From Lysobacter antibioticus (GTDB lineage: Bacteria > Pseudomonadota > Gammaproteobacteria > Xanthomonadales > Xanthomonadaceae): a stretch of DNA of 64,000 nt. The notes beneath the pieces are model-generated. The model saw nothing but the letters and a program-made list of their open reading frames with translations, was not told the DNA's origin and ran no database searches. Position 1 is the stretch's first letter. Each line of letters begins with the position of its first letter. Of the stretch, positions 15,302-24,716 are shown one piece after another. Location: contig NZ_JMTZ01000038.1 in NCBI RefSeq assembly GCF_000731095.1, positions 37,545 to 101,544 on the forward strand, read 5' to 3'. The position numbers and the translations under genes were made by a program.

Positions 15302-17803
15302 TTACTTGCGCCGCAACAGCAGCCACAACACCAGCAGCAAGAGCAGGATCAGCCACCACCAGCGCTTCCACCACGGCTCGTGCGAAGGCGGTTCGGTGCC
15401 GGTACCCAAGCTCGACAGCGGACCGTCGCGCAGCACCTGGTCGGCGAACACGATGCTGACCTTGGGGTCGTCGCCCGGGGCGAGCCCGCCCACCTTGATC
15501 GTGTACTCGCCGGTGAGGCCGTTGTCGGTCGGCGCGCCGGCGATCGTGCCGGCGTCGATCTTGACGTTGAAGCCGCCTTCATGGCCGGGGCCGACGTAGT
15601 TGCCGAACTTGTCGCGCGGCGTGATCACGATCACCGCATCGGCGCTGCGCGGCTCGCGCTGCACCCGCACCGCCGAGTCCTTCGCGGTCGGGATCACCGG
15701 CACCTGGCGTTCGGCGAGGTCGCGGCGGCGGATCGTGCCGGTGCGCGGGTCGTTCCAGTCGTACTCGATGCGGATGCGGTAGCGGCCGCCGACGTTGGTG
15801 GCGTCGAACTTGCCTTCGTAGCGGCCGTTGCCGACATGCTTGAGTTCGATCGCTTCGCCGACCGGCTTGGGTTCGATCTTGTCCAGCAGGCCGGCGGTAC
15901 GGATCAGCTGGTCGAGTTTCATCGACAGCGGCGAGGTGTCGTTGCGGATCTCGCCGTCGATCGGCTGGGCGCCGGCGTCGTGCAACAAGGTGCCGAGGTT
16001 GGCGCCGGGGCGTTCGATGATGGCGCGGATCGCGCCGGCCGGCAGGTCGGCGAGCGGGCCGTGCTCCCAGCCGACTTCGGCGACGACGCCGATCGGGCTG
16101 GCGGTGCCGAGGCGCGGGGTTTCGGTGACGCGCGCGCCCAGGCGGCTTTCCACGCCGTAGGCCGACAACTGGTACTTCAGGCCGGCGGTGCCGAATTGCC
16201 GCACTGTCACCTTCCAGTCGCCGGCCGGGCCGGCCTGGGGAATGTTGACGGTGGCGACGCGGAAGTTCGGCCCGGCGGCATTCTGGATGGCGGTGGTCAT
16301 GGTGCCGTCGGGGCGGCGGATCTCCAGCCCCGCTTCACGGGCGCTGCCCTCCCAGCTCAGCACGAAGGTGACGCGGGTCAGCGAGGGGTCGACGATGAAG
16401 TTGAACGGCGTCGACGCCGGCGTGCCGGCGGCCAGATCGCCGAGCGTGCGATCCAACAGCGACACCGTGCCGCCCTTGAGGTGAGTCACCAGGTTGTCGA
16501 CGAAGCTGTTGTCCATCGCCACGCCGTTGTTCGGGAACGCCGAACGGCCGGCGGTTTCGCCGGAGATTTCGTCGAGCAGTTCGGCGCTCGCGGCCATGCC
16601 GCCTTCGCCGAGGCCGATAGTGAAGATCGGGCCGCGCGGCAGCACGTCGCGAGCCAGGATGCCGCCGTTCAAGGTCAGCAGCGCGCTGCTCGGCATCGCC
16701 GCGGCGACCGCGCATTTGTCCAGATAGGTCGTGCCCGGCGGCTTGCCGGGATAGGGCTTCTCGACCGGCGCCAACACCTCGCCCTGGCGCGAGATGCACG
16801 GCGGGTTGTTCTGCTCGCCGTCGGTGAACAGCACGACCGCGGTATCGCCGACCAGTTGTTCGACCGGAACCAGACGGGCGCGCCCCATCGTGGTGCCGGC
16901 ACCGATCGAGGTGCCGCCGATGTAGGTGTCGTCGGCCAGGCCGGCCGCGACGGGCACGGCCCACGGCGCGGCGATCGCGCCGCGCTGCTTGAAGAAATTG
17001 AGGCCGTCGAGCGGCGATTCGACCGCGGTGCCGCCGAACAAGACCATGCCGAGCCTGTCGTCGGGGTGACCCTCGGAGGAAATCGTCGCCGGCGGCGGCG
17101 GCGCGCCGACCGCATCCCAGACCGACGCGAACAATTGCACCGAGGACTTCATTCGATCCCAACGTTTGTCCGGCGAACCGGGAATCACCCAGTCCATGCT
17201 CGGCGACTTGTCGATCACCAGCACGATATTGAGTGGCAGGCGTCCCAGGTAATCGGCACCGGCGCCGGAGATCGAAGGCCGGCTGGTCGGTACGCGCACA
17301 TAGGCGATGTCGCAGGACGCATCCGAAGGCGCCATGAAGCTGGTGATGCGATAGCCCCTGCCGGCGCCGAAGGTGAAACCTGTCAGTTCCAAGGTGATCG
17401 ACAAGCCAGCCGGGGTGATGGTCGGCGCGCAGAAATTACCCGGGAACACGCTCTTGTAGCTGATGTCGAGACGGGCGCGCTGAGTGCCGCTGATGCGGGT
17501 CACCGTGGCGATGTCGCCGGTCGGGCTGACCCCGACCGCCTTGCAGGCCACGCCGGCGCAACCGGCATCGGCGACCGCGATGCTGGTGCCGTCGACGGAG
17601 ATCGTCGATCCGCCGCCGATCGAAGCGGCATCGAACTCGATCGCCGACATGGCGGTCTGCATGGTCGGCGGGCTGGGCCCGCGCGAAGGCACCTGCAAGG
17701 TCAGGGTCTGGGCCCACGCGGCGGACGAGCCTATCGCCAACAGTCCGCCGAGCAACCAAGACCCGGCGCGGGGAAAACGCATATGACGTGTCATGCGTGT
17801 CAT
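15302..17803 (-). CDS. Secreted, membrane-anchored VWA-domain protein
   Basis: An 833-aa protein. An N-terminal signal peptide (about residues 1-31, SWLLGGLLAIGSSAAWA) is followed by a von Willebrand factor A domain with a MIDAS motif (VLVIDKSPSMDW, pattern DxSxS, near residue 205). The loop GTSIGAGTTMGRA and FTDGEQNN are also present. Several beta-sandwich-like segments come next. A single C-terminal membrane helix (WWWLILLLLLVLWLLL) with a basic RRK tail ends the protein. This topology puts nearly the whole chain in the periplasm or on the surface. It lies in the middle of the eCIS operon, so it may tether the particle or bind a surface ligand. AGGAG lies six bases before the ATG at 17803. 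Confidence 0.85.
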   Translation of the reverse strand: MTRMTRHMRFPRAGSWLLGGLLAIGSSAAWAQTLTLQVPSRGPSPPTMQTAMSAIEFDAASIGGGSTISVDGTSIAVADAGCAGVACKAVGVSPTGDIATVTRISGTQRARLDISYKSVFPGNFCAPTITPAGLSITLELTGFTFGAGRGYRITSFMAPSDASCDIAYVRVPTSRPSISGAGADYLGRLPLNIVLVIDKSPSMDWVIPGSPDKRWDRMKSSVQLFASVWDAVGAPPPPATISSEGHPDDRLGMVLFGGTAVESPLDGLNFFKQRGAIAAPWAVPVAAGLADDTYIGGTSIGAGTTMGRARLVPVEQLVGDTAVVLFTDGEQNNPPCISRQGEVLAPVEKPYPGKPPGTTYLDKCAVAAAMPSSALLTLNGGILARDVLPRGPIFTIGLGEGGMAASAELLDEISGETAGRSAFPNNGVAMDNSFVDNLVTHLKGGTVSLLDRTLGDLAAGTPASTPFNFIVDPSLTRVTFVLSWEGSAREAGLEIRRPDGTMTTAIQNAAGPNFRVATVNIPQAGPAGDWKVTVRQFGTAGLKYQLSAYGVESRLGARVTETPRLGTASPIGVVAEVGWEHGPLADLPAGAIRAIIERPGANLGTLLHDAGAQPIDGEIRNDTSPLSMKLDQLIRTAGLLDKIEPKPVGEAIELKHVGNGRYEGKFDATNVGGRYRIRIEYDWNDPRTGTIRRRDLAERQVPVIPTAKDSAVRVQREPRSADAVIVITPRDKFGNYVGPGHEGGFNVKIDAGTIAGAPTDNGLTGEYTIKVGGLAPGDDPKVSIVFADQVLRDGPLSSLGTGTEPPSHEPWWKRWWWLILLLLLVLWLLLRRK

Positions 17804-17817
17804 GGAACTCTCCTGGT

Positions 17818-18771
17818 TCAGGCGCCCACTACGTTGAAGGTGCCGGTGTATGCGATGTCGCTGAAGCCGGGGACCGAGACGATCACGGTCGCCGCAACCA
17901 CGGGGCCTTGCGGGATGTCGGGGAAGTTGGGCACGGTGGCGACGATGGTGGTGGCGTTGGCGCTGACGATCGCCGCGGTGGTGCCGCGTATGCGCACCTG
18001 CGCCGCCGCGGTGAAATTGGTGCCGGTGATGGTGATGTTGTTGCCTTCGAGCTGCGCCGCCGGGGCGACGTTGCTGATCGTCGGCTGCGCCGGCACCGGT
18101 GCGGTGACGGTGATCTGAGTCGTCGCCGGCGTGCCGTTCGGCGTGACGATGCGGATGGTGACGCCGGGCAGGGGCGGTGCGCCGCCGGTTGCGGGCGCGC
18201 CGGGAATGCCGGCCGGCACCACCAAGAGCAGGCGTCGGGTCGGGTCGACCGGGTCGGGGTTGACCGAGGCCGCCGGCACGTTGTTGAAGGTCACCGTGTT
18301 CTGCGCCGCGGTGGCGCTGAAGTTGGTGCCGACGATGGCCAGCGGCGTGTTCACCGCGAAGCTGGTCGAGGCCACGCCGCTGACGGTTTCGGTGCGCGAG
18401 ATGGTCGGCGGCTGATTGCCCGGGTTCGGTGCGCTGCCGGCGGCGCGCGACACCACCAGGTTGATCGGCGTCCCGGGCGCGACGCGCATCTGCGCCGGCG
18501 GGCTCTGGTTGAGCACCACCAGGTTGGCGTTGGCCGCGGCGAGCGGATCGACCGCCGCGCCGGCGACATCGAGGGTGAAGCCGAGGGTGAGCTGGCGCCC
18601 GGGTTGCAGCAGGATCGCGCGGGCCTCGCTGAGCAGCGAGCCGAACAGGTTCGGCACCGTCTGCGTGCCGCCGCCGGGGCCGCCCTGCAATTGGGCGAGC
18701 GCATCCAGGATCGCGTTGATCAGGTCCGATGACATCACATCGCCGGGCTGTACCTGTGAGGGAAGTGCCAT
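17818..18771 (-). CDS. IPT/TIG-domain protein of the eCIS operon
   Basis: A 317-aa protein. The N-terminus is short and helical (SSDLINAILDALAQL), then a Gly-rich hinge follows. After that come two IPT/TIG-like beta-sandwiches, each marked by the typical signature: FAVNTPLAIVGTNFSATAAQNTVTFNNV (in parts, about residues 140-167) and EGNNITITGTNFTAAAQVRIRG (about 245-265). TIG domains usually bind ligands or stack in extracellular fibres. No signal peptide is seen, so export would have to be with the particle or by another route. A good AGGAG precedes the ATG at 18771. It ends 14 bp before the VWA gene. A fibre or fibre-linker role is possible but inferred. Confidence 0.8.
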   Translation of the reverse strand: MALPSQVQPGDVMSSDLINAILDALAQLQGGPGGGTQTVPNLFGSLLSEARAILLQPGRQLTLGFTLDVAGAAVDPLAAANANLVVLNQSPPAQMRVAPGTPINLVVSRAAGSAPNPGNQPPTISRTETVSGVASTSFAVNTPLAIVGTNFSATAAQNTVTFNNVPAASVNPDPVDPTRRLLLVVPAGIPGAPATGGAPPLPGVTIRIVTPNGTPATTQITVTAPVPAQPTISNVAPAAQLEGNNITITGTNFTAAAQVRIRGTTAAIVSANATTIVATVPNFPDIPQGPVVAATVIVSVPGFSDIAYTGTFNVVGA

Positions 18772-18792
18772 GGAAGTTCTCCTGAGTGCTGG

Positions 18793-20148
18793 CTATGGGG
18801 CGCCGCAGCAACCGGCCAGGTTGCTGTAGTCCAGGCGCGCCATGTCGAACCGCGCGACCGCGATGTCGGGGAGTTGTCCGCTTGCGAAGACCAGCATCGG
18901 TTGCACCGGCTCGCCTTCGCGCGAGGCTTTGACGTTCTGCCAGGGGCGATACACCCAGACGAATTCCTTCTGGTTCACGTCGGTCGGCGTGGAGGCCAGC
19001 GCTTGCGCCTGCAGGGCGCCGAGCTGGCGCGCGTCGATGAAGGGCGTGCTCTGCCCGGAACCCGGCGCGGGCCGGCGCACGATGCCGGTGAAGAAAGTGG
19101 TGTCGGAAAAACCGCGCAGCGACAGACTGTGCAGCGGCACGATCCCGAACGGCGGCAGGTAGCGGAAATACTGGGTCGCGATCAAGGCCGAGGGCGCCGC
19201 CGATGCGGCGAGCAGATCGGCCAGGTGCTGCTGGAACTGCGCGCACATCGCATGGGTTTCGACCAGGCGGCGGACGCGCGCCTGGAACGCGAACGAGGAC
19301 AGTTCGGCCGGGTCGAGCGGGTTGCGCTGGAAGGCATAGCCCGACAAGGCATCGGGTTCGAGCAGGCGCCGCCGCACCGCCCAGGTGTCGACGAAGTTCA
19401 AGCCGGCGCTGGTCCAGTAGACCAGGGCGATCGGCACGTCGCAGTCGCTGAGCGCGCTGTCGCGCAGTTCGTCGACCAGACCGTAGTTCGGCGGGTCGCT
19501 CTGCCAAGGATCGAGCGCGTTGGCGTCGCGTGCCTCGATGCCGAAGCAGCGATACGCCAGGCGATTGCGGAACTGCGACGAGGACGGGTCGAGGTCGGCG
19601 AAGCGCAATGGATTCAGCGCAAGCAACCGAAACTGCACGCCGTCGACGGTGGTGTCGGTGTTGCAGCGCACGTTGCTCGGGTCCAAACCGTTAGTGGGGG
19701 CGCGACCTTCGCTGGTCTGCGCCGGCGCGATGGTCAGCACGTAGACGCCGGCGCCGGCGACGTAGACACCGTCGGCGAGCGGATTGCAGTTGGCGAACAC
19801 GCAGTCGCAGGCCGCGGCCTCGCCGGCATCGAAACGCCGGGTCAGGGCGACGCTGGTGTCGGCGGTCAGGCACAGAGTCTGGCCGGCGCGATTGACCGCC
19901 AGCCCGGCGCGCACCCGCAACACCGGTGCGCTGGGCTGGTCGAGGTCGGCATCGCGTGCGGCTTCCAGGCCGAAGGCGACGCCGTCGCCGAGCGCCAGCC
20001 CGAGCCGGGCGTCGGCCTCGCGACGTGCGACTTGCTCGCGGGTCAGGTCCTTGCTGGTGAGCAGGCGCCCGTTGAAGAAGTTGACGGTGCGGATGCCGCC
20101 TTCTTTGACGGGTTGTTGCAGCTGCAGGACGTTGTCGAGAGTGCTCAT
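18793..20148 (-). CDS. Unrecognised eCIS-operon protein, 451 aa, related to its upstream neighbour
   Basis: No named family is recognised. The N-terminus has FFNGRLLTSKDLTREQVARR and then GLALGDGVAFGLE. This parallels the start of the neighbouring 489-aa protein (ERGMVLGVDDFTQEFAYLAGRDQ, GYGTLSGLRI), so the two probably share an N-terminal domain. The rest is mixed alpha/beta with a Cys cluster (CDCVFANC) near residue 115 and a CC pair at the C-terminus. No signal peptide or membrane helix. Its stop lies 21 bp before the TIG gene and its start 7 bp after the 489-aa gene stop. The position after tail protein I suggests a baseplate or fibre-attachment role; this is inference. Confidence 0.82.
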   Translation of the reverse strand: MSTLDNVLQLQQPVKEGGIRTVNFFNGRLLTSKDLTREQVARREADARLGLALGDGVAFGLEAARDADLDQPSAPVLRVRAGLAVNRAGQTLCLTADTSVALTRRFDAGEAAACDCVFANCNPLADGVYVAGAGVYVLTIAPAQTSEGRAPTNGLDPSNVRCNTDTTVDGVQFRLLALNPLRFADLDPSSSQFRNRLAYRCFGIEARDANALDPWQSDPPNYGLVDELRDSALSDCDVPIALVYWTSAGLNFVDTWAVRRRLLEPDALSGYAFQRNPLDPAELSSFAFQARVRRLVETHAMCAQFQQHLADLLAASAAPSALIATQYFRYLPPFGIVPLHSLSLRGFSDTTFFTGIVRRPAPGSGQSTPFIDARQLGALQAQALASTPTDVNQKEFVWVYRPWQNVKASREGEPVQPMLVFASGQLPDIAVARFDMARLDYSNLAGCCGAP

Positions 20149-20155
20149 GGCGGCC

Positions 20156-21625
20156 TCATGCGGTCCCGATCGAATGCCATTGCCCGGCGCCGTCGGCGAC
20201 CAGGGTGACGGCCTTTTTCTTCTTGACCGAGAACTCGGGCAGGCCGTCGATGCCGTCGCCGACCAGGGTGTCGGCGAACACGGTCAAGGCGCCGACGTCG
20301 AGGTTCTTGATCACGTAAGTGCGCCCCGCGGTCATCGGCACCGAGGCCGGCAAGGTCAGGGCGAGCTTGGCGGCGCTGCGGCCGATCACCAGGTACTGGC
20401 TGTCGTCGAGCGCCAGGTCCTGGTCGGAGAATTGGATCGGCACCTGCATCGGCGAGATCGCCATCGGCGCGTCGAACTCCAGCGGCATCGGCCCGCCGAA
20501 CGCCGCCCCGGCGGCGTCGCCGGTGCCGGCGCAATCGCAGCCGCACAGCGCCCATTCCTGCAGCAGGCGCAGATGGGCGAGGAAGGGCCGCGCGCTTTCG
20601 TCGATGCGCAGGCTGGCCGGGCTGCCGTCGACTTGCCAGGCGCCGCTCGGCGAACCGCCGACCCAGACCACCTCGAAACTGATCCGCGCCAGCAGCACGC
20701 AATCGCCGTCCGGGTATTGCGGGCGATGGCAGCGCATGGCCATCCACATCGGCCGCAGTTCGGTGACCCAGAAGCGGAAGGCGGTGCGCAGAAACTCGCA
20801 TTGTTGCTCGCGCGCAAGGCTGAGCCGCGGCGAGCCGAGATCGAACAGATAATCGCCGAGGGTTGCGAACGAGGCCGGCGGCGACAGCGGCGGCGACATC
20901 GATTGCGCGTCGAGCCAGGGCTGCACGGCACCGCGCATCGCCTCGAGCCAAGCGTCGGGATCGCCGATCTGCGGCGGACTGCTGTCGAGCACGCTGACGT
21001 TGCGGCGGAGCCAGCGCACGAAATCGCGCAAGGCGTCTTCTTCGACCTGGGCCGGCGCGTGCTGGCGCAGTTCCAGGCGGAAGTCGTCGGCGACGCGCGA
21101 AGGCTTCATCAATTCGTCTTCGGACCGGCACGGCTCGCCGGGGATCGGCACCGGCCGGGTCTTGCAGTCGGCATAGCACAGGGTCAGGTACAGCGAGATC
21201 TCGCCCGCGCCGACCGCGGGCGGGGACAGCGGCGGCGAGAGCGGTGGCGACAACGGCGGCGAGCCGGGGTCGAGCATCCGGTTCACCAGCGCGGCGTTAT
21301 CGGGCTTGGCCAGCCAGCGGTTGAGCACCGCGCACTGATCGGCCGGCACGCACACCAGCTTGCCGCTGGGTACCAGTGCCGAACCGGCGGCGACGTGCAG
21401 GCGCGGTCCGTCGCTGCCGTCGTTCTCGAATTGGATGCGCAGTCCGCTCAGCGTGCCGTAGCCGACGGCGTCGCGCGCCAGCCATTGGTCGCGTCCGGCC
21501 AGATAGGCGAACTCCTGGGTGAAGTCGTCCACGCCGAGCACCATGCCGCGCTCGTAATTGACATGCTGCGTGGGATCTGCGGGCAGGCCCGTCAGCGTGG
21601 TCACCGGTTCGTTGCAGCAGCCCAT
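20156..21625 (-). CDS. Unrecognised eCIS-operon protein, 489 aa, with SPPL repeats
   Basis: The start is the ATG at 21625 (MGCCNEPVTT), which has AAGGAG six bases upstream; the longer open frame is a shadow of the previous gene. The N-terminal part (ERGMVLGVDDFTQEFAYLAGRDQWLARDAVGYG in parts, residues about 23-55) resembles the next protein downstream. A run of four SPP(L) units lies near residues 120-135 and a second MSPPLSPP occurs later. The last 80 residues (SAAKLALTLPASVPMTAGRTYVIKNLD) look like a beta-rich tail-fibre-type end domain. No signal peptide is present. It probably sits at the baseplate periphery next to tail protein I, judged from order only. Confidence 0.8.
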   Translation of the reverse strand: MGCCNEPVTTLTGLPADPTQHVNYERGMVLGVDDFTQEFAYLAGRDQWLARDAVGYGTLSGLRIQFENDGSDGPRLHVAAGSALVPSGKLVCVPADQCAVLNRWLAKPDNAALVNRMLDPGSPPLSPPLSPPLSPPAVGAGEISLYLTLCYADCKTRPVPIPGEPCRSEDELMKPSRVADDFRLELRQHAPAQVEEDALRDFVRWLRRNVSVLDSSPPQIGDPDAWLEAMRGAVQPWLDAQSMSPPLSPPASFATLGDYLFDLGSPRLSLAREQQCEFLRTAFRFWVTELRPMWMAMRCHRPQYPDGDCVLLARISFEVVWVGGSPSGAWQVDGSPASLRIDESARPFLAHLRLLQEWALCGCDCAGTGDAAGAAFGGPMPLEFDAPMAISPMQVPIQFSDQDLALDDSQYLVIGRSAAKLALTLPASVPMTAGRTYVIKNLDVGALTVFADTLVGDGIDGLPEFSVKKKKAVTLVADGAGQWHSIGTA

Positions 21626-21650
21626 GATTCGCTCCTTGAGACTTGGCGGC

Positions 21651-24600
21651 TCAGCATTCGAGCGACAGCCGGTCGCGCCCTTGATGGCGCGGCGCACCGC
21701 CGACGAAGCTGGCTCCGAGGTAGGCGCGGCCCACCACGGCATCGGGGATCAGCTCGCTTGCGCGGCTGCCGGCACCCAACTGTGTGTCGAGCCCGAGCCG
21801 CGCCTCGCCGACGCGGTTGAAGGCCCAGTAGAAGCGCACGTCGAACACGGTGTGCGCGGGTTTTTCCAGTTCGACGATGCGCCGCGCGAGTGCGAGGCGT
21901 TCGTCGAGGAGGTAGGGGTCGGCGATTACGCTCGCCACCGGCAGCAACACCGAGAAGCGGTGCGCAGTGCGATGCATCGCCAGCAACTGGCGCTCGAACT
22001 GCAGCCAGTCGGTCTGCGCAGCCAGGCTCGCCGGCAGGCGATCGGGTAATGGCACCTGTTCGAACTCGGGCCAGGCGGCGAGGTGCGCACTGCGCAGGCG
22101 CTCGATGCGGCGATAGCGCCGGGCCAGGAAGTCGTGCCACAGCTTGCGTTCGCGCGCACCGTCGCTGCGCGCGCAGAACTCCTGCCAATCCTGGCTGGCG
22201 GCTTCGCGCGCGGACGGCGTACCCGGCAGCAGGATCTGCGAGACCTGCGCGTAGGCGCCGGCGTGCGCGAGGTTCAAGGCTGGCAGGCTGCCGTAGCGCG
22301 ACATCAGGAAGCCCTGCCAACGACTGCGCTCGGCGGCGCCGACGCTGGGCACGAAACCCAGGTGCGCCGAGCAAAACGCGTTCCATTCCTGCGCGGCATC
22401 GGGATGCGCGGCGGTGTTCGGCGGCGGCGCCAGCGAGAACGGCGTCATCTGCTGCAAGGCCGATGCCGTGCTTTGCAGCCAGGCGGCATAACGATCGACC
22501 AGGCCGGCATTGCCTTCGGCCGGCGTCCACAAGCTCTGCATCACCACGTTGCGCAGGCCGTCGTCGGACGCGGCGCTGCCGAGCGCGGCATCGGCGATCA
22601 GGGTTTCGACCAGGCGCGTTTGATAGGACTCGACGATGCGGATGCGGCCGGCGCCTTCGTCGTCGGGGTCGGGGCCGTCGAACATGGCGGCATCGAAGCC
22701 CGGCTCGAAGGCCAGGGTCAGGGCGACGCGCAGGCCGTGCACAGTGCCGCGCCAACGGAAGAAATCCATGGCGTGGCGGACCAGCAGGCGGTGGCGGCGT
22801 TCGTCCCAGGACGGGTCCAGGGCCAGGTCGAACCAGCCGGCGAGCCAGGCCAGCGCGTCCTGCGGCACCGTGCGCGCATCGAATAGGGACTGCACGTTGG
22901 CGACGCGGTCCTCGATCTGGGTCAGGGTGCTTTCGCAGTTGGCGAGCCAGCGTTCGAGGAAATCGCCGTTGGCGCTGTCTTCGCGGTACAACGCCGGCAG
23001 GAAACGCTGCGGATAGGAGAAGCGCGGCGACCACACGCGCAGGGCGCGCAGGCGCGGCGTGGCGGTGCCGTTGCGGCCGACCAGGGTCACGCGCAGTTGC
23101 AGATAGCGGCCGTGGGCTTGCTGCAGCAGCAACTCCCAGGTGCCGGCACCGGCTTCGCGGCGGGTCGCGCGTGCGGCTTCGCGACGCAGCCAGGGCAGCT
23201 CCGGGCCGCTCGTGCGCAAGCGCGGCACCGGTTCGAGCAGCCAACTGCCGATGACTTGCGCATCCGCCGCCGGTTGCGACTCGCCGTCGAACCAACCGCT
23301 GAGTTCGTCGCCGGCGCGACTTTCGATGGTGATCGCGGTGTCGGGCGGAATCGCCGCGTCGAGCAACAGCTTGTCCCAGACCGTGCCGAGCTCGTTGCTG
23401 TCGAACACCGGGGTCACGAACACCGCTTGCGCGGCATAGCGTTGCCGGTGCTGCTGCACCACCGGGGTCCAGCGCGGCAGGCCCGGGCCGCAGTCGTAAT
23501 GGGCCTTGCCCGCAACCGAGACCAGGGCGCGGCCGCCGTAGCGGCGCAGTGGATACAGCTCGGCCGGCGCGCGCAGGGCGAACTGCCCGTCGTTGTCGAT
23601 CACTTCGAAAGCGTGGACCTGGTTGCCGACTTCGCTGGCGATGAACAAGCGCGGCGGCGCCAGTTCGGCCACCGAGGCCGGGGTATGGCCAAGGCCGCTG
23701 GCGTAGACCATGTCGTGGGCGAGCGCGGGCAGGGCATCGAGCCATTGCGAGGCATCGACCGACCAGGCCGAACCCTCGCGGCGCAAGCGCACCACGCGCG
23801 AGCGTTGCAGGGGCGCGTCGCGGTCGAGCAGCAAGACCGTGCCCGCACCGATGGATTCGATCGCGATCGGATCGAGCACGGGCAGACTCAGCGCCGCCAG
23901 GTCCAGGCCGGCGGGGAATTGCACCGCCGCTTGCTCGCGCAGCGGCCCGGAATGCGGTTGGAAGTCGTCGACGACCGCTGCGCTCAACGGCAGCGCGGTC
24001 TGCCCGCTGTTGACCACGGCCAGGGTGCAGTCGAGTTCCCACAAGCGCCGATGCACGCGATCCAGCACCCAGGCGCCGCCGCCATGGCGCGGGCACAGGT
24101 CGAAGGGTTCGAACGGTACCGCCGCCGGCCAGCTGGTTTCCAGCGGCGGACCGCCGGAGATCAGGTCGAAACTCATCAGGCCGCGCAGATCGCCGCGCGC
24201 GAACGCCGCGACGAGGTAGTCGTCTTCGGTAACGACCACCGCGAGGTAGCGATCGGCGGCGTGCGCCTGCGCGGCCTGATGAGTCTCGAAGGCGAGGCGC
24301 CGCTCGCGGCGGGTCTGCGCGCAGTCGGCCGGGTCGGCCGGCCAGAACGGCGCTTCGCTGCCGCCTTCGGTCGAGGCGACCCGCAGGGAGGCGGCATCGT
24401 CGGCCACGCGATAGACATTGCCGTGACGATCGGCGGCGGCCGGGCGGCGCGCGTCCAGGCTCAGCGGCGTTTCGCCGAGCGTCGCCGGCAGTTCGATCGC
24501 TTGCGGCTGCAGGGTGATCTCGCTGCGCGACGGGTCCCATCCGGGCAGGGTCGCTGGAGGGATCGGCATCGGGCTGGCGAAGACTTCCCACCAGAACGCC

Positions 24601-24716
24601 AGTGGCTGCGTCGCTGCGGACTCGGCGAACGTGGCCTCGGCAAAGTCGGCAGTCGTGCAACGCGCCCAGTCGTCGCGTCCGTACAGCATCTGGAAGCGGG
24701 CGCCGTTGACGTTCAT
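21651..24716 (-). CDS. Baseplate/tail protein I-like protein (Afp12-like)
   Basis: A 1021-aa protein. The first 570 residues form a beta-rich region that I cannot name. The middle has the P2 gpI-like phage tail domain (TIGR02242 type): RFLPALYREDSANGDFLERW near residue 575, DALAWLAGWFDLALDPSW, then FFRWRGTVHGLRVALTL near 650. The rest (about 700-1021) is helical. In contractile particles this protein joins the baseplate wedge with the J protein. The ATG at 24716 shares one base with the stop of the J-like gene (TGATG), so the two are translationally coupled. It is longer than Afp12, mostly through its N- and C-terminal additions. Confidence 0.85.
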   Translation of the reverse strand: MNVNGARFQMLYGRDDWARCTTADFAEATFAESAATQPLAFWWEVFASPMPIPPATLPGWDPSRSEITLQPQAIELPATLGETPLSLDARRPAAADRHGNVYRVADDAASLRVASTEGGSEAPFWPADPADCAQTRRERRLAFETHQAAQAHAADRYLAVVVTEDDYLVAAFARGDLRGLMSFDLISGGPPLETSWPAAVPFEPFDLCPRHGGGAWVLDRVHRRLWELDCTLAVVNSGQTALPLSAAVVDDFQPHSGPLREQAAVQFPAGLDLAALSLPVLDPIAIESIGAGTVLLLDRDAPLQRSRVVRLRREGSAWSVDASQWLDALPALAHDMVYASGLGHTPASVAELAPPRLFIASEVGNQVHAFEVIDNDGQFALRAPAELYPLRRYGGRALVSVAGKAHYDCGPGLPRWTPVVQQHRQRYAAQAVFVTPVFDSNELGTVWDKLLLDAAIPPDTAITIESRAGDELSGWFDGESQPAADAQVIGSWLLEPVPRLRTSGPELPWLRREAARATRREAGAGTWELLLQQAHGRYLQLRVTLVGRNGTATPRLRALRVWSPRFSYPQRFLPALYREDSANGDFLERWLANCESTLTQIEDRVANVQSLFDARTVPQDALAWLAGWFDLALDPSWDERRHRLLVRHAMDFFRWRGTVHGLRVALTLAFEPGFDAAMFDGPDPDDEGAGRIRIVESYQTRLVETLIADAALGSAASDDGLRNVVMQSLWTPAEGNAGLVDRYAAWLQSTASALQQMTPFSLAPPPNTAAHPDAAQEWNAFCSAHLGFVPSVGAAERSRWQGFLMSRYGSLPALNLAHAGAYAQVSQILLPGTPSAREAASQDWQEFCARSDGARERKLWHDFLARRYRRIERLRSAHLAAWPEFEQVPLPDRLPASLAAQTDWLQFERQLLAMHRTAHRFSVLLPVASVIADPYLLDERLALARRIVELEKPAHTVFDVRFYWAFNRVGEARLGLDTQLGAGSRASELIPDAVVGRAYLGASFVGGAPRHQGRDRLSLEC

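Noticed and set aside
11135..18118. Two overlapping plus-strand frames of more than 1000 codons
   Set aside because: Shadows produced by high GC in third codon positions; the minus-strand frames hold the AAA+ motifs, VWA MIDAS motif and good ribosome sites.
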